Source: Bryobacteraceae bacterium
Lineage (GTDB): Bacteria > Acidobacteriota > Terriglobia > Bryobacterales > Bryobacteraceae
Direction: 5' to 3'
DNA: 64,000 nucleotides
NCBI GenBank assembly: GCA_019752335.1
Contig: JAIEMJ010000015.1
Span: 141,980 to 205,979 of the forward strand
In this document: positions 1 through 8,276 of the stretch, in pieces
Layout of the letters: each line of letters starts with the position of its first letter
Position numbering within the stretch: position 1 is the first letter of the stretch
Translations under genes and position numbers: made by a program
The notes under the pieces: generated by a model
What the model was told of the DNA's origin: nothing
Seen by the model: the letters and a program-made list of their open reading frames with translations, nothing else
The model's database searches: none

Positions 1-1
1 G

Positions 2-508
2 GCCAGCGGCTCGTTCTTTAACGCCGGTACGGTCGTCAACCTCACGGCGACGCCGAACTCCGGCTTCCTCTTCAGTTCCTGGACCGGTCCGGTGGCCAAC
101 GCCGCCTCCGCCAGCACCACGATCACCCTGAATGCCCCGGCCACGGTCAGCGCCTCCTTTACCGTGCAAGGAGGCGGCGCCGCGCCCGACGTTACGGCGC
201 AGTTCACCATCACCCAAGCCTTGGTGACCTATAGCCGCGCCACGGGGCGCTACTATCAGACGATCACCGTCGCCAATAATGGCAGCAGCCTCGCGAGCGT
301 CGCCTACGTCGTGGACTCGCTCGCCGCGGGCTACACCGTCTTTCAACCGGCCGGCTTAACCGCCAACGCCCTTCCCGCTAACAGCGCCTACCGCGAACTC
401 GGCCCCATTCCGAGCGGGGGAACCCTCACTTTCAACGTGGACTTCACCCGCGTGGGTACCCCCGTTTTCGCTTATACTCCTAGAATGTTGGGTGTTGGCC
501 CCCGCTAA
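2..508 (+). CDS. C-terminal part of a secreted repeat protein (InlB B-repeat-like), 5' truncated
   Basis: The gene enters from the left edge and is open from base 2 to the TAA at 506-508, giving the last 168 residues. The first part (about residues 1-50) has the pattern of a divergent InlB B-type repeat: NAGTVVNLTATPN, then a conserved Gly-Phe and a Trp (FSSWTG), ending in a beta strand with ATVSASF. A Gly/Ala linker follows, then a second beta-rich domain with the YYQTITVANNG pattern seen in adhesin-like proteins of Acidobacteria. It is likely a surface or secreted protein. No catalytic residues are visible, and the signal peptide would lie outside the window. It ends 33 bases before the PEP-CTERM gene start. 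Confidence 0.75.
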   Translation, partial: ASGSFFNAGTVVNLTATPNSGFLFSSWTGPVANAASASTTITLNAPATVSASFTVQGGGAAPDVTAQFTITQALVTYSRATGRYYQTITVANNGSSLASVAYVVDSLAAGYTVFQPAGLTANALPANSAYRELGPIPSGGTLTFNVDFTRVGTPVFAYTPRMLGVGPR

Positions 509-522
509 GTGGGGTACCCTAG
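508..522 (+). promoter_or_regulatory. Half-site resembling the 21659 palindrome, upstream of the PEP-CTERM gene
   Basis: The 15 bases AGTGGGGTACCCTAG lie 19 bases upstream of the PEP-CTERM start at 542 and overlap the stop of the preceding gene. The first nine bases are identical to one arm of the perfect palindrome at 21659-21682, and the tail TACCCTAG resembles the other arm. A regulator-binding role is an inference. Confidence 0.35.
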
Positions 523-541
523 AGAGACCATCGAGAGAACT

Positions 542-1189
542 ATGAGAATCCGCCACTTTGGCGCTTTGGTTTTGGCGCTAGCGAGTGCTAGCTATGCCCG
601 GGCGGAAATCGTATACAACAACACCACGACGGATACCTTCGACACCTACCTGTTTTCCGTCTACGGCGCCAACATGCTGGGCGACGCGATCAGCCTGGAT
701 GGCCTGGCCCGCTCCGTGAGTTCCGCCTCGGTCCAGTTCTACAACAACTCCATCAACAGCAACGGTAGCTTTTCGGCCACTTTGCGCTTCTACAATACGG
801 GGAGTCCGGTAGGCGCGCAACTCGGACCCGCCTATACCCTCAACAACCTCGCCATCGGCGCCATGAGCATCCTGACAGCGACTTTCTCGAATTTGAACAC
901 GACGGTGCCCAACAACCTGGTCTTCGCCGTGTCGGTTTCGAACGTCTCGCCCGGCCTCGACCTCGGGCTAACGGCGTTCAACCCTCCCACCGTCGGAACG
1001 AGCGACAACAGCGCCTTGATCCTGCAAATCGGCTCGACATTCTCCACCGGCGCCCCGCTCTCGGGCAGCGGAAACCTGTATTTCCGGCTCGACGCCGTCC
1101 CCGAACCGGGGACACTGGCGTTGTCAGTAGTCGCGTTGGCCTATGTGGCAGCCCGCCTCCGTCGCAACCGGCAGGAGCCCGCCGCGTAA
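542..1189 (+). CDS. PEP-CTERM sorting domain protein
   Basis: Exported protein of 215 residues. An N-terminal signal peptide (MRIRHFGALVLALASA, cleavage near AYA/RAE) is followed by a Thr/Ser/Asn-rich beta domain. The C-terminus has the tripartite PEP-CTERM tag: VPEPGT, a short hydrophobic helix (LALSVVALAYVAA) and an Arg-rich end. Such tags are processed by exosortase/EpsH, and the protein is then released or attached to exopolysaccharide. No exosortase gene lies in this window. I chose ATG 542 because it starts the signal peptide; a GTG at 509 would add 11 polar residues. The last codons and the stop lie inside the dispersed hairpin repeat at 1177-1217. The function of the body is unknown. 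Confidence 0.85.
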   Translation: MRIRHFGALVLALASASYARAEIVYNNTTTDTFDTYLFSVYGANMLGDAISLDGLARSVSSASVQFYNNSINSNGSFSATLRFYNTGSPVGAQLGPAYTLNNLAIGAMSILTATFSNLNTTVPNNLVFAVSVSNVSPGLDLGLTAFNPPTVGTSDNSALILQIGSTFSTGAPLSGSGNLYFRLDAVPEPGTLALSVVALAYVAARLRRNRQEPAA

Positions 1190-1217
1190 GCGGCGTGGCA
1201 ACGTTCACGAATTATGC
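1177..1217 (+). repeat. Dispersed GTAA-hairpin repeat, copy 1
   Basis: Contains CCCGCCGC-GTAA-GCGGCGTG (one mismatch in an 8-bp stem), a short linker and the conserved tail GTTCACGAATTATGC. The same unit recurs at 32899-32939 and 48733-48772. Here it overlaps the final codons and stop of the PEP-CTERM gene. Confidence 0.8.
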
Positions 1218-1236
1218 AGGAAAGCGGCCACGGCGC

Positions 1237-1256
1237 CCCACCTCTTACGAGGTGGG
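1237..1256. other. Stem-loop between convergent genes, possible bidirectional transcription stop
   Basis: CCCACCTC pairs perfectly with GAGGTGGG across a TTAC loop. The acnA stop codon (1245-1247) overlaps the loop. There is no T-tract on either side, so this is not a classical intrinsic terminator, but its position between two convergent genes fits a transcript-end hairpin. Confidence 0.4.
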
Positions 1257-3932
1257 CTGATGGCTAACCGCGCTCGCGGCTAACTGACGCAGCACGTACG
1301 GCAGGATGCCGCCGTTGCGGTAGTAGCCGGCTTCTACCGGCGTATCGATGCGGACCTTCACCTGGAACTGCTTCTGCGTGCCGTCCTTGGCCGTCGCCGT
1401 CACCGTGGCGAGGCTGGCGCCGCAACTGATCACGCCTTCCGGGACGCCTTGGATCGAGAAGCTCTCGAAGCCCGTCAGACCCAGGCTCTCGCGCGTCTGG
1501 CCGTCGACGTATTGCGTCGGCAGCACGCCCATGCCCACCAGGTTCGAGCGGTGGATGCGCTCGTAGCTCTCCGCGATCACCAACTTCACGCCCAGCAGAC
1601 TGACGCCCTTGGCCGCCCAATCCCGCGACGACCCGGAACCGTACTCCTTGCCCGCCAGGATCACCTGGCCGACCCCGGCCGCGGTGTACTTCATCGCCGC
1701 GTCGTAGATGAACATCTTCTCGCCCGTCGGCACATAGGCCGTATACGGGCCTTCCACGCCTTCCACCATCTGATTCTTGATGCGGATGTTGGCCAAGGTG
1801 CCGCGCACCATCGTCTCGTGGTTGCCGCGGCGGGCGCCGTAGCTGTTGAAGTCGATGTTGGCGACCCCTTCGCCGTTCAGGTAGCGGGCGGCCGGTGAGT
1901 CCTTGGCGATGGAGCCAGCGGGCGAAATGTGATCCGTGGTGATCGAATCGCCTAGAACGGCCAGGCACGCCAGGCCGCTAAAGTTCTTGATGAACGTTTC
2001 GGGGTCGGCCATCTCGTCAAAGTACGGAGGCCGGCGAATGTAGGTCGACTTCTCGTCCCACGCAAAGCGATCGCCCGTGGGGACCTTCATCTGCTTCCAC
2101 TGGCCGGTGCCTTCAAAGACCGAATCATACTGCTTGGCGAACTGGGCAGCCGTGACGAAATCGCGCACCGACGCCTGTACCTCTTCGGTGGTCGGCCAGA
2201 TGTCAGCCAAGTAGACCGGCTTACCGTCGGAACCGGTGCCGAGCGCCTCCGTGGTCAAATCGATATCCACGCGGCCCGCGATCGCGAAAGCGACGCACAG
2301 GGGCGGGGAAGCCAGGTAGTTCGAACGGACGTGCGGATTTACGCGGCCCTCGAAATTGCGATTGCCGCTCAGCACGCTGGCCAGGTTGAGCTTGTGCGCC
2401 GTAACCGCCTCGGCGATCTCGTCGGGCAGCGGTCCGGAGTTGCCGATGCACGTCGTGCAGCCGTAGCCGACGAGGTGGAACTTCAGCGCCTCCAGGAACG
2501 GCATCAGGCCGGCGGCGATCAAGTAATCGGTAACTACCTTGGAGCCCGGCGCGAGCGACGTCTTCACCCAAGGCTGCACCGTCAGTCCGCGTTCCACGGC
2601 CTTCTTGGCAAGCAGTCCCGCGGCCATCAGCACCGAGGGGTTTGAGGTATTCGTGCAACTGGTGATCGCGGCGATCGCCACCGCGCCTTCCTTCAGGTTG
2701 AACGTCTCGCCATTCATCGTCACCGGTGTGGACTTCGCCTCGCCCGTCAGCGTCGCCTGGAAGTTCGCCTTCAGGCCCGGCAACTCGACGCGATCCTGCG
2801 GACGCTTCGGACCGGCGAGCGACGGCTTCACCGTCGCCAAGTCGAGGCCCAGCGTTTCCGTATAGACCGGATCCGGCGTCTCGTCCGTCAGGAAAAGGCC
2901 TTGCTCCCGGCAGTAGGCCTCGGTGAGCGCGATGGTCTCGGCCGGCCGGTTCGTGAGCCGCATGTATTCGAGCGACTTCTCGTCGATCGGGAAAAAGCCG
3001 ATGGTCGCGCCGTACTCCGGCGCCATGTTGGCGATCGTGGCGCGGTCCGCCAGGCTGAGCGCCTTCACGCCAGGGCCGTAGAACTCGACGAACTTGTTGA
3101 CGACGCCCTTCTTGCGCAGGATCTGGGTGACGGTGAGGACGAGGTCCGTCGCGGTGGCGCCTGGAGCCAGCGTGCCCGACAGCTTGAAGCCGACTACGTC
3201 CGGCAACAACATCGTGACGGCTTGGCCGAGCATACAGGCCTCGGCCTCAATGCCACCAACGCCCCAACCGACGACGCCCAGGCCGTTGATCATCGTCGTG
3301 TGAGAGTCCGTACCGACCAGCGTGTCCGGGTAGGCCTCGCCCGTTTCGGCATTGCTGAACACCACGGGCGCCAGATATTCAAGATTCACCTGATGAACGA
3401 TGCCCGTGCCGGGCGGCACCGCGCGGAAGTTGCGCAGGTTGCTTTGCGCCCAGCGGAGCAGGGCGTAGCGCTCGTGGTTGCGCTGGAACTCGAGCAACAT
3501 GTTGAGATCGAAGGAGTCCTTCTGCCCGAAGTTGTCCACCTGCACGGAGTGGTCAATCACCAGGTCCACCGGGATCAGCGGATTCGCCAGCGTGGGGTCG
3601 AGTCCCATCTTCGCTAGCGCGTCGCGCATGGTAGCCATGTCCACAACGCATGGGACTCCGGTGAAGTCCTGCATCAACACGCGCGCCGGCATAAAAGCAA
3701 TCTCCTGCTTCGCCGCAGCGACGTCCCATTTGGCGACGTACTCGATATCCGCTTTCCGCACGTTCAGGTTGTCTTCCTGCCGTAACAGGTTTTCGAGCAA
3801 CACCTTGATCGAAAACGGCAGGCGATGGAGGTCAAAACCGGCTTTGCTGAGGGCGTCCAAGCGATAGATCGTGTAGGACTTATCACCGACTCGGAACGTG
3901 GAGCGCGAGGAAAAACTATTCTGGGAACTCAT
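1245..3932 (-). CDS. acnA: Aconitate hydratase A (aconitase)
   Basis: Cytoplasmic [4Fe-4S] enzyme interconverting citrate and isocitrate in the TCA cycle. The product is 895 residues, the usual length of AcnA/IRP1-type aconitases. The iron-sulfur ligands are in TSCTNTSNPSV (Cys near 427) and GYGCTTCIGNSG (two Cys near 493-496). The N-terminal region has DFTGVPCVVDMA and the C-terminal swivel domain has YGSGSSRDWAAKG, which carries substrate-binding Ser and Arg. I chose the ATG at 3932 because MSSQNSFSSRSTF starts as in relatives; upstream starts to 4022 are in frame but add an unlike segment. It appears to be transcribed alone. Confidence 0.97.
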   Translation of the reverse strand: MSSQNSFSSRSTFRVGDKSYTIYRLDALSKAGFDLHRLPFSIKVLLENLLRQEDNLNVRKADIEYVAKWDVAAAKQEIAFMPARVLMQDFTGVPCVVDMATMRDALAKMGLDPTLANPLIPVDLVIDHSVQVDNFGQKDSFDLNMLLEFQRNHERYALLRWAQSNLRNFRAVPPGTGIVHQVNLEYLAPVVFSNAETGEAYPDTLVGTDSHTTMINGLGVVGWGVGGIEAEACMLGQAVTMLLPDVVGFKLSGTLAPGATATDLVLTVTQILRKKGVVNKFVEFYGPGVKALSLADRATIANMAPEYGATIGFFPIDEKSLEYMRLTNRPAETIALTEAYCREQGLFLTDETPDPVYTETLGLDLATVKPSLAGPKRPQDRVELPGLKANFQATLTGEAKSTPVTMNGETFNLKEGAVAIAAITSCTNTSNPSVLMAAGLLAKKAVERGLTVQPWVKTSLAPGSKVVTDYLIAAGLMPFLEALKFHLVGYGCTTCIGNSGPLPDEIAEAVTAHKLNLASVLSGNRNFEGRVNPHVRSNYLASPPLCVAFAIAGRVDIDLTTEALGTGSDGKPVYLADIWPTTEEVQASVRDFVTAAQFAKQYDSVFEGTGQWKQMKVPTGDRFAWDEKSTYIRRPPYFDEMADPETFIKNFSGLACLAVLGDSITTDHISPAGSIAKDSPAARYLNGEGVANIDFNSYGARRGNHETMVRGTLANIRIKNQMVEGVEGPYTAYVPTGEKMFIYDAAMKYTAAGVGQVILAGKEYGSGSSRDWAAKGVSLLGVKLVIAESYERIHRSNLVGMGVLPTQYVDGQTRESLGLTGFESFSIQGVPEGVISCGASLATVTATAKDGTQKQFQVKVRIDTPVEAGYYRNGGILPYVLRQLAASAVSHQPTS

Positions 3933-4117
3933 GTACAGGCTCTCATTTAGTGTAACCGGAAAGCCATGCAAAGGCATGGCCTTGGGCGTTTTTGGCGAAT
4001 TTCTTCCCTGGGCCGGTACCACTATCCGGTACTGGACCAGGGTGGGGGCGGGTCCTGGTACGAAGTCGTTTTCTTGGCTATCGTTCTACGATTACTGGCT
4101 GGTTAGGCTAGATCCAG

Positions 4118-4657
4118 GTGATCATTCACACTCCAGAACTAATCCTTTCGAACGTCCGGTTTCACACACCGGCGGGCACGGTTTATTCGAAGGTGCGCGA
4201 CGAACGCATCAGTGTTCTCTTCGTTTGCCTGGGCAACGCCAGCCGCAGCCAGATGGCGGAGGCCTTCGCCAAGGCTTACGGGTCCGACGTGATGCGGGCT
4301 TCGAGCGCGGGCCTGCTGCCGGCGCGGCATGTGCTCAGCACCACGCGCATGGTGATGGAGGAGAAATCGATTTCGCTCCAGGGCGCCGTGCCCAAGAGTA
4401 TCAATCAATTTGAGCTGGATAAATTCGACCTCATCGTCAACATGAGCGGCCACGCGCTGCCGAAGACGAAGACGGCCGTCGTGAAGATCCTCGTCCGCGA
4501 TCCCAACGGCAAGGACGAAACGGTTCACCGCCAAGTGCGGGACCGCGTGGAATCGATTGTGGAAGATCTGATCCACATGCTGCGCATGGCGCGGCTCGAA
4601 CAGTTTGGGCTCAACCAGGAAACGGCGTTGAGGCCGATGATCGCCACCGCCTGTTGA
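4118..4657 (+). CDS. Low-molecular-weight protein tyrosine phosphatase-like / arsenate reductase-like protein
   Basis: Cytoplasmic protein of 179 residues with the LMW-PTP signature CLGNASRS (CX5R loop, nucleophile Cys37) directly after a first beta strand (ISVLFV). The end, NLIVNMSGH then VRDPNG, corresponds to the family's general-acid region, with Asp in VRDP. Substrates could be phosphotyrosine proteins or arsenate; the sequence does not decide. The GTG start at 4118 gives about 30 residues before the first strand, longer than usual, so a GTG near 4193 is possible. It is divergent from acnA with 185 bases between them. Confidence 0.8.
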   Translation: MIIHTPELILSNVRFHTPAGTVYSKVRDERISVLFVCLGNASRSQMAEAFAKAYGSDVMRASSAGLLPARHVLSTTRMVMEEKSISLQGAVPKSINQFELDKFDLIVNMSGHALPKTKTAVVKILVRDPNGKDETVHRQVRDRVESIVEDLIHMLRMARLEQFGLNQETALRPMIATAC

Positions 4658-4717
4658 CAGGCAGGCGTGGGCGGTTTTGAACCCCGTGACGGTGTGGATG
4701 GCTGACCCGAGAGAGCC

Positions 4718-5227
4718 TCATCCAGACGCGCCGTCGCCCGGTTCTTCTCCCCAGGCGAGCGTGGAAAGCTTGCCGTACGTCTCAGACAGATCCTCGGGCA
4801 ATACCCGCGTCTCACCCACCGCCGTCATAAAGTTGGCGTCACCCGGCCAGCGCGGTACCACATGGAAATGCACATGCTGCGCCACCCCCGCCCCCGCGCA
4901 CTCCCCCAAATTGAAGCCCATGTTGAGGCCCGCGCACCGGTAGGCCTGGCGCAAAAGGGTCTCCGCGCGTTGAGCCAGCAGGATCAATTCCGTCAGTGCT
5001 TCCCGCGGCGCCGCCTCCAGGGTGGATACGTGGGCGAAAGGCACCACCATCAGATGACCACTCGTGTAGGGGTAACGATTCAGCACCACGAAGTTGTAAC
5101 GCGCGCGATGCACAATCAGGGTCTGCGCATCGTCCCTCGCCGCGGACATCGCACAGAAGATGCAACCCGAGGGCTTCGTTAGCCCGGTGACGTAACGATA
5201 ACGCCACGGGCTCCAGAGGTGATCCAC
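4718..5227 (-). CDS. HIT family hydrolase (Ap4A phosphorylase-like)
   Basis: Cytoplasmic nucleotide-binding hydrolase of 169 residues, HIT superfamily. The histidine triad is in HVHFHVVPRW (His118, 120, 122). The N-terminus MDHLWSPWRYRYV and the CIFC pair (residues 22-25) are typical of bacterial Ap4A-phosphorylase-like HIT proteins. The start is GTG at 5227, chosen because the conserved MDHLWSPWR begins there. It starts 10 bases after the stop of the HU/IHF gene on the same strand, so it is probably the third gene of an rpsA-HU-HIT operon. The true substrate is unknown. Confidence 0.9.
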   Translation of the reverse strand: MDHLWSPWRYRYVTGLTKPSGCIFCAMSAARDDAQTLIVHRARYNFVVLNRYPYTSGHLMVVPFAHVSTLEAAPREALTELILLAQRAETLLRQAYRCAGLNMGFNLGECAGAGVAQHVHFHVVPRWPGDANFMTAVGETRVLPEDLSETYGKLSTLAWGEEPGDGASG

Positions 5228-5236
5228 GACGGAGCC

Positions 5237-5521
5237 TTAGGCTTGGTCGCCGTTAACCAGGTCCTTCAATTCCTTGCTGGGCTTGAAGTAGGGAATGCGC
5301 TTGGCAGGCACTTCCACTCGCGTACCGGTCTTCGGGTTACGGCCGATCCGCGGTTGGCGTTGGCGTGTGCGGAAACTGCCAAAGCCGCGGATTTCGATCT
5401 TGTCGCCCGTGCGCAGGCTTCGCACCACGGAGTCGAAGATGGCTTCGACAATGACCTCGGAGTCCTTGCGGGTCATTTCGACGACCCGCGAAACTTCCTC
5501 AATGAGATCGGCTTTCGTCAT
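5237..5521 (-). CDS. HU/IHF family DNA-binding protein
   Basis: Nucleoid protein of 94 residues. MTKADLIEEV opens the helical dimerisation body, IEIRGFGSFRTRQR is the conserved turn, and GRNPKTGTRVEVPAKRIPYFKPSKELK is the beta arm with the RNP motif and the terminal helix of the HU/IHF family. It sits 52 bases downstream of rpsA. The rpsA-ihfB order is conserved in many bacteria, which favours an IhfB-like assignment, but HU and IHF cannot be told apart safely from sequence here. Confidence 0.93.
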   Translation of the reverse strand: MTKADLIEEVSRVVEMTRKDSEVIVEAIFDSVVRSLRTGDKIEIRGFGSFRTRQRQPRIGRNPKTGTRVEVPAKRIPYFKPSKELKDLVNGDQA

Positions 5522-5573
5522 AAGTTGCTATTTTACACCATATTAGGGAGGGCCACGTCAAATGGCCCCGCCT

Positions 5574-7442
5574 TCACTCGGCTGGCTCGGTCTCCCTGCG
5601 CCCGCTACCCGGCTTGCCCATCGCGCTCTCCACCACCGAAGACGCCTGCCGCGCACGTGCCTGATAAGCCTGAATCCGTTCCAGGTCTTCCCTCGTGGCC
5701 ATTTCCTTCAAACTCAGCCCAACCTTCTTCTCGGTCTCATTCATCTTGATGATTTTGAAGTCAAACTCCGCGCCCATCGGCAGCGCTGGACCATCGCCAC
5801 GGCTCCGCTCCGCGCCACCCACCTGCGGGATCTCCGAATTGTGACAAAGGCCTTCGATGCCCGGTGCGATCTCGACGAAGACGCCAAACGCCGCCGCGCG
5901 CGCCACCGTGCCGTGTACCACGTCGTTCACGTAGTGCGTCTGGAAAAAGGTCTCCCACGCATCCGGTTGCAACTGCTTCACTCCCAGCGACAGACGCCGG
6001 TTACCGGTGTCAATATTCAGGATGACGGCCTGCACCATCTGCCCCTTCTTCACATGCTCCGAAGGGTGCTTCAGCCGCTCGGTCCAGGAGAAATCCGAAA
6101 TATGAATCAGGCCATCCACGCCCTCCTCCACTTCGACGAACGCCCCGAAGTCAGATAGTTTGCGGACCCGCCCCTCCACCACGGAACCGATACTGTAGCG
6201 ATCCTGAATCGTCGTCCACGGGTCGGCCTCCAGTTGCTTGATGCCCAGTGAGATGCGCCGGTCGCCGCCCTTGATTTCGAGCACGACGGCTTCCACCTGG
6301 TCGCCAGGCTTCACCACCTTCGACGGATGCTTCATCCGCCGGCTCCAAGTCATTTCGGAGATGTGAATTAAACCCTCTACGCCCGTCTCCAACTCTACGA
6401 ACGCGCCATAGTCCGTCACGCTGACCACGCGGCCCAACACCCGCGTGCCCGGCGCGAAGCGCTCCGCGACGGTGGCCCACGGATCGGGCACCAGTTGCTT
6501 CATGCCCAGACTGACGCGGCCCTTATCCTTGTCGAGCTTCAGCACCCGGCAAGTGATGGTGTCACCCGGCTGTACAATCTCCTGCGGATGCGTCACCCGG
6601 CCATGCGACATGTCGCTCACGTGCAGCAAGCCGTCGATGCCGCCCAGATCAACGAAGGCGCCGTATTCGGTGAGGTTTTTGACGGTCCCCGTCACCACCG
6701 AGCCTTCCTCAACGTCGCTCAGCACGGCGTCCTTGCGTTGCAAGAAGTCCTCTTCGAGGACCGCTTTGCGCGAGACGACCAGGTTGCCCCGGCGGCGGTT
6801 GATCTTCAGGATCTTTACCTGAATGTCCTGCCCGGCATAAGAGTCCAGGTTGTGGATGGGGCGGATATCGAGTTGCGACGAAGGCATGAAGGCCTTCACG
6901 CCCAAATCCACTTCCAGCCCACCCTTTACCCGGCCACTCACGCGGCCAGTGACGATCTGATTGTCCCGATGCGCGGCTTCCAGGGTGTCCCACACGCGAT
7001 GCCGGTTGGCGCGTTCGAACGAGAGCAACACGTAGCCGTCGGACGCGGCGTTGTTACGGTCCACGGCCACCTGAATGGCGTCGCCTGGGCCGTAGGCTAA
7101 GGCGCCGTCGGCTTGTTGCACTTGCTCGATGGGCACAAAGCCTTCCAGCTTCGTGCCGATGTCCACCAGCAATCCGCGCTCGGTCACCGAAACTACCGTG
7201 CCATTTATCCACTGGCCACTGCCGGGCGTAGCATTGCGGTTCTCCGCCGCGAACATCTGTTCGAAGTCCTCTTCAAAGGACTCGTCCAGCGGGTCGTCCG
7301 GCATGTCCACCGGCGGACCCGGTGCCGCATGCTCCGGCTCCCCAAACCCGGACTGCGGGCTGGGCCGCAACGGGCCAGGCCGGGCTGGGCTCGGATGCGA
7401 ATCCGAGGCTAGGTTTTTGTTGCCGTCAGCGGGAAATGCCAT
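5574..7442 (-). CDS. rpsA: 30S ribosomal protein S1
   Basis: Ribosomal protein S1, which unfolds and delivers mRNA to the 30S subunit. The product is about 622 residues and has six S1 (OB-fold) repeats, recognisable by GxVxxxxxxGxFVxxG. They start near INGTVVSVTERG, VTGRVSGRVKGG, VTGTVKNLTEYG, LGRVVSVTDYG, VEGRVRKLSDFG and VHGTVARAAAFG. An unusual Pro- and Gly-rich segment of about 40 residues, then an acidic stretch, precede the first repeat. I chose ATG 7442; an in-frame start at 7487 would add 15 residues. A good promoter lies at 7650-7678, giving a leader of about 200 nt, long enough for translational autoregulation as known for S1. Confidence 0.95.
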   Translation of the reverse strand: MAFPADGNKNLASDSHPSPARPGPLRPSPQSGFGEPEHAAPGPPVDMPDDPLDESFEEDFEQMFAAENRNATPGSGQWINGTVVSVTERGLLVDIGTKLEGFVPIEQVQQADGALAYGPGDAIQVAVDRNNAASDGYVLLSFERANRHRVWDTLEAAHRDNQIVTGRVSGRVKGGLEVDLGVKAFMPSSQLDIRPIHNLDSYAGQDIQVKILKINRRRGNLVVSRKAVLEEDFLQRKDAVLSDVEEGSVVTGTVKNLTEYGAFVDLGGIDGLLHVSDMSHGRVTHPQEIVQPGDTITCRVLKLDKDKGRVSLGMKQLVPDPWATVAERFAPGTRVLGRVVSVTDYGAFVELETGVEGLIHISEMTWSRRMKHPSKVVKPGDQVEAVVLEIKGGDRRISLGIKQLEADPWTTIQDRYSIGSVVEGRVRKLSDFGAFVEVEEGVDGLIHISDFSWTERLKHPSEHVKKGQMVQAVILNIDTGNRRLSLGVKQLQPDAWETFFQTHYVNDVVHGTVARAAAFGVFVEIAPGIEGLCHNSEIPQVGGAERSRGDGPALPMGAEFDFKIIKMNETEKKVGLSLKEMATREDLERIQAYQARARQASSVVESAMGKPGSGRRETEPAE

Positions 7443-7745
7443 TTCGCCATGTTCTCCACGCGCCAGTATTCCGAGCAACCGCCTCAATCTTGGGTTGCTC
7501 CCGGCTTCGTGGCGGGGAGAAAGCTTGTACCCTTCCCGGCAAAGCCAGAGCCCGAAGGGGTGAATGACCAGGAGATAGCTAGTTCCCGTGAACTAAGTCC
7601 CCGTTAAACAACGCATTAGCGACAACCCTAGAAATTGCGGTATGTGGGAATACTACCTGACGTCCCATAAGAAGTCAACCCCCCGAAGCACCTGTAAGCA
7701 AAGCACTTCGGGTAACGCGCCTGCAACATAGTAGACTCATTACTG
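7443..7745. other. Divergent intergenic region between rpsA and a hypothetical gene
   Basis: About 300 bases without a gene. It holds the rpsA leader and the promoter at 7650-7678. I see no tRNA, repeat or terminator with a T-tract. The + strand gene at 7746 must be transcribed from within the right part, but I see no clear promoter for it. Confidence 0.6.
7650..7678 (-). promoter_or_regulatory. Sigma-70-type promoter for rpsA
   Basis: Read on the minus strand: TTGACT, 17 bases, TAGTAT. The -35 matches 5 of 6 and the -10 matches 4 of 6 consensus bases at optimal spacing. It points toward rpsA, about 200 bases upstream of the start codon. Confidence 0.6.
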
Positions 7746-8276
7746 TTGCGCTACTTCTTTCGCCGCTACACCCCGCATCTGCGCCGCGCTCTGATGGTGG
7801 AGAGCGGCTCCCGCTTTGTCCTCGAAAAATTCCTCGCCAGCCGCGACGCCTCGCTCAAACCCGATCTCGTTACCTGCTACGCCGGCGAACCCCGCGGCTT
7901 CTCCGGCGACGTCTTTCGCGTGCAGGATTACACCACCCCCGATACCCGCGCTGCCCTCCTCCGCGAATTGCAGAACAATCGCTACGACGTCATCGGCATC
8001 CTCTGCACCGACGAAGCCATCATGACCAAATGGAAGTGGCTGCTGGCCGCGCGCATCCCCGCCAAGCTCTTCATCATCAACGAAAATGCCGACTGGTTCT
8101 GGGTCGACTACAGCCACCTGGGCACCATCTGGCACTTCTTCAGTTTTCGCGCCGGCATGTCCGGCGCCGGGGCCGTCACCACGCCCTTGCGTCTGCTGTT
8201 GTTCCCGTTTACCTTGCTATATTTAGCGCTGTTCGCCATCCGCGTCCACATCCGTAGGAGACTAAGAGAATCATGA
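7746..8276 (+). CDS. Hypothetical protein with one C-terminal membrane segment
   Basis: Unrecognised protein of 176 residues. The N-terminal part alternates strand and helix (LMVESGSRFVLEKFL, LVTCYAGEP, YDVIGILCTDEA, AKLFIINENADWFW), like a Rossmann or GT-B half domain. The C-terminus is hydrophobic (LLLFPFTLLYLALFAI), followed by a basic tail, which suggests a membrane anchor facing the cytoplasm. A glycosyltransferase-like origin is possible but unproven. The start is TTG at 7746, because no ATG or GTG precedes it after the in-frame stop at 7713; ATG 7794 would lose the first strand. The stop overlaps the next gene by 4 bases (ATGA), so the two are probably translationally coupled. Confidence 0.6.
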   Translation: MRYFFRRYTPHLRRALMVESGSRFVLEKFLASRDASLKPDLVTCYAGEPRGFSGDVFRVQDYTTPDTRAALLRELQNNRYDVIGILCTDEAIMTKWKWLLAARIPAKLFIINENADWFWVDYSHLGTIWHFFSFRAGMSGAGAVTTPLRLLLFPFTLLYLALFAIRVHIRRRLRES

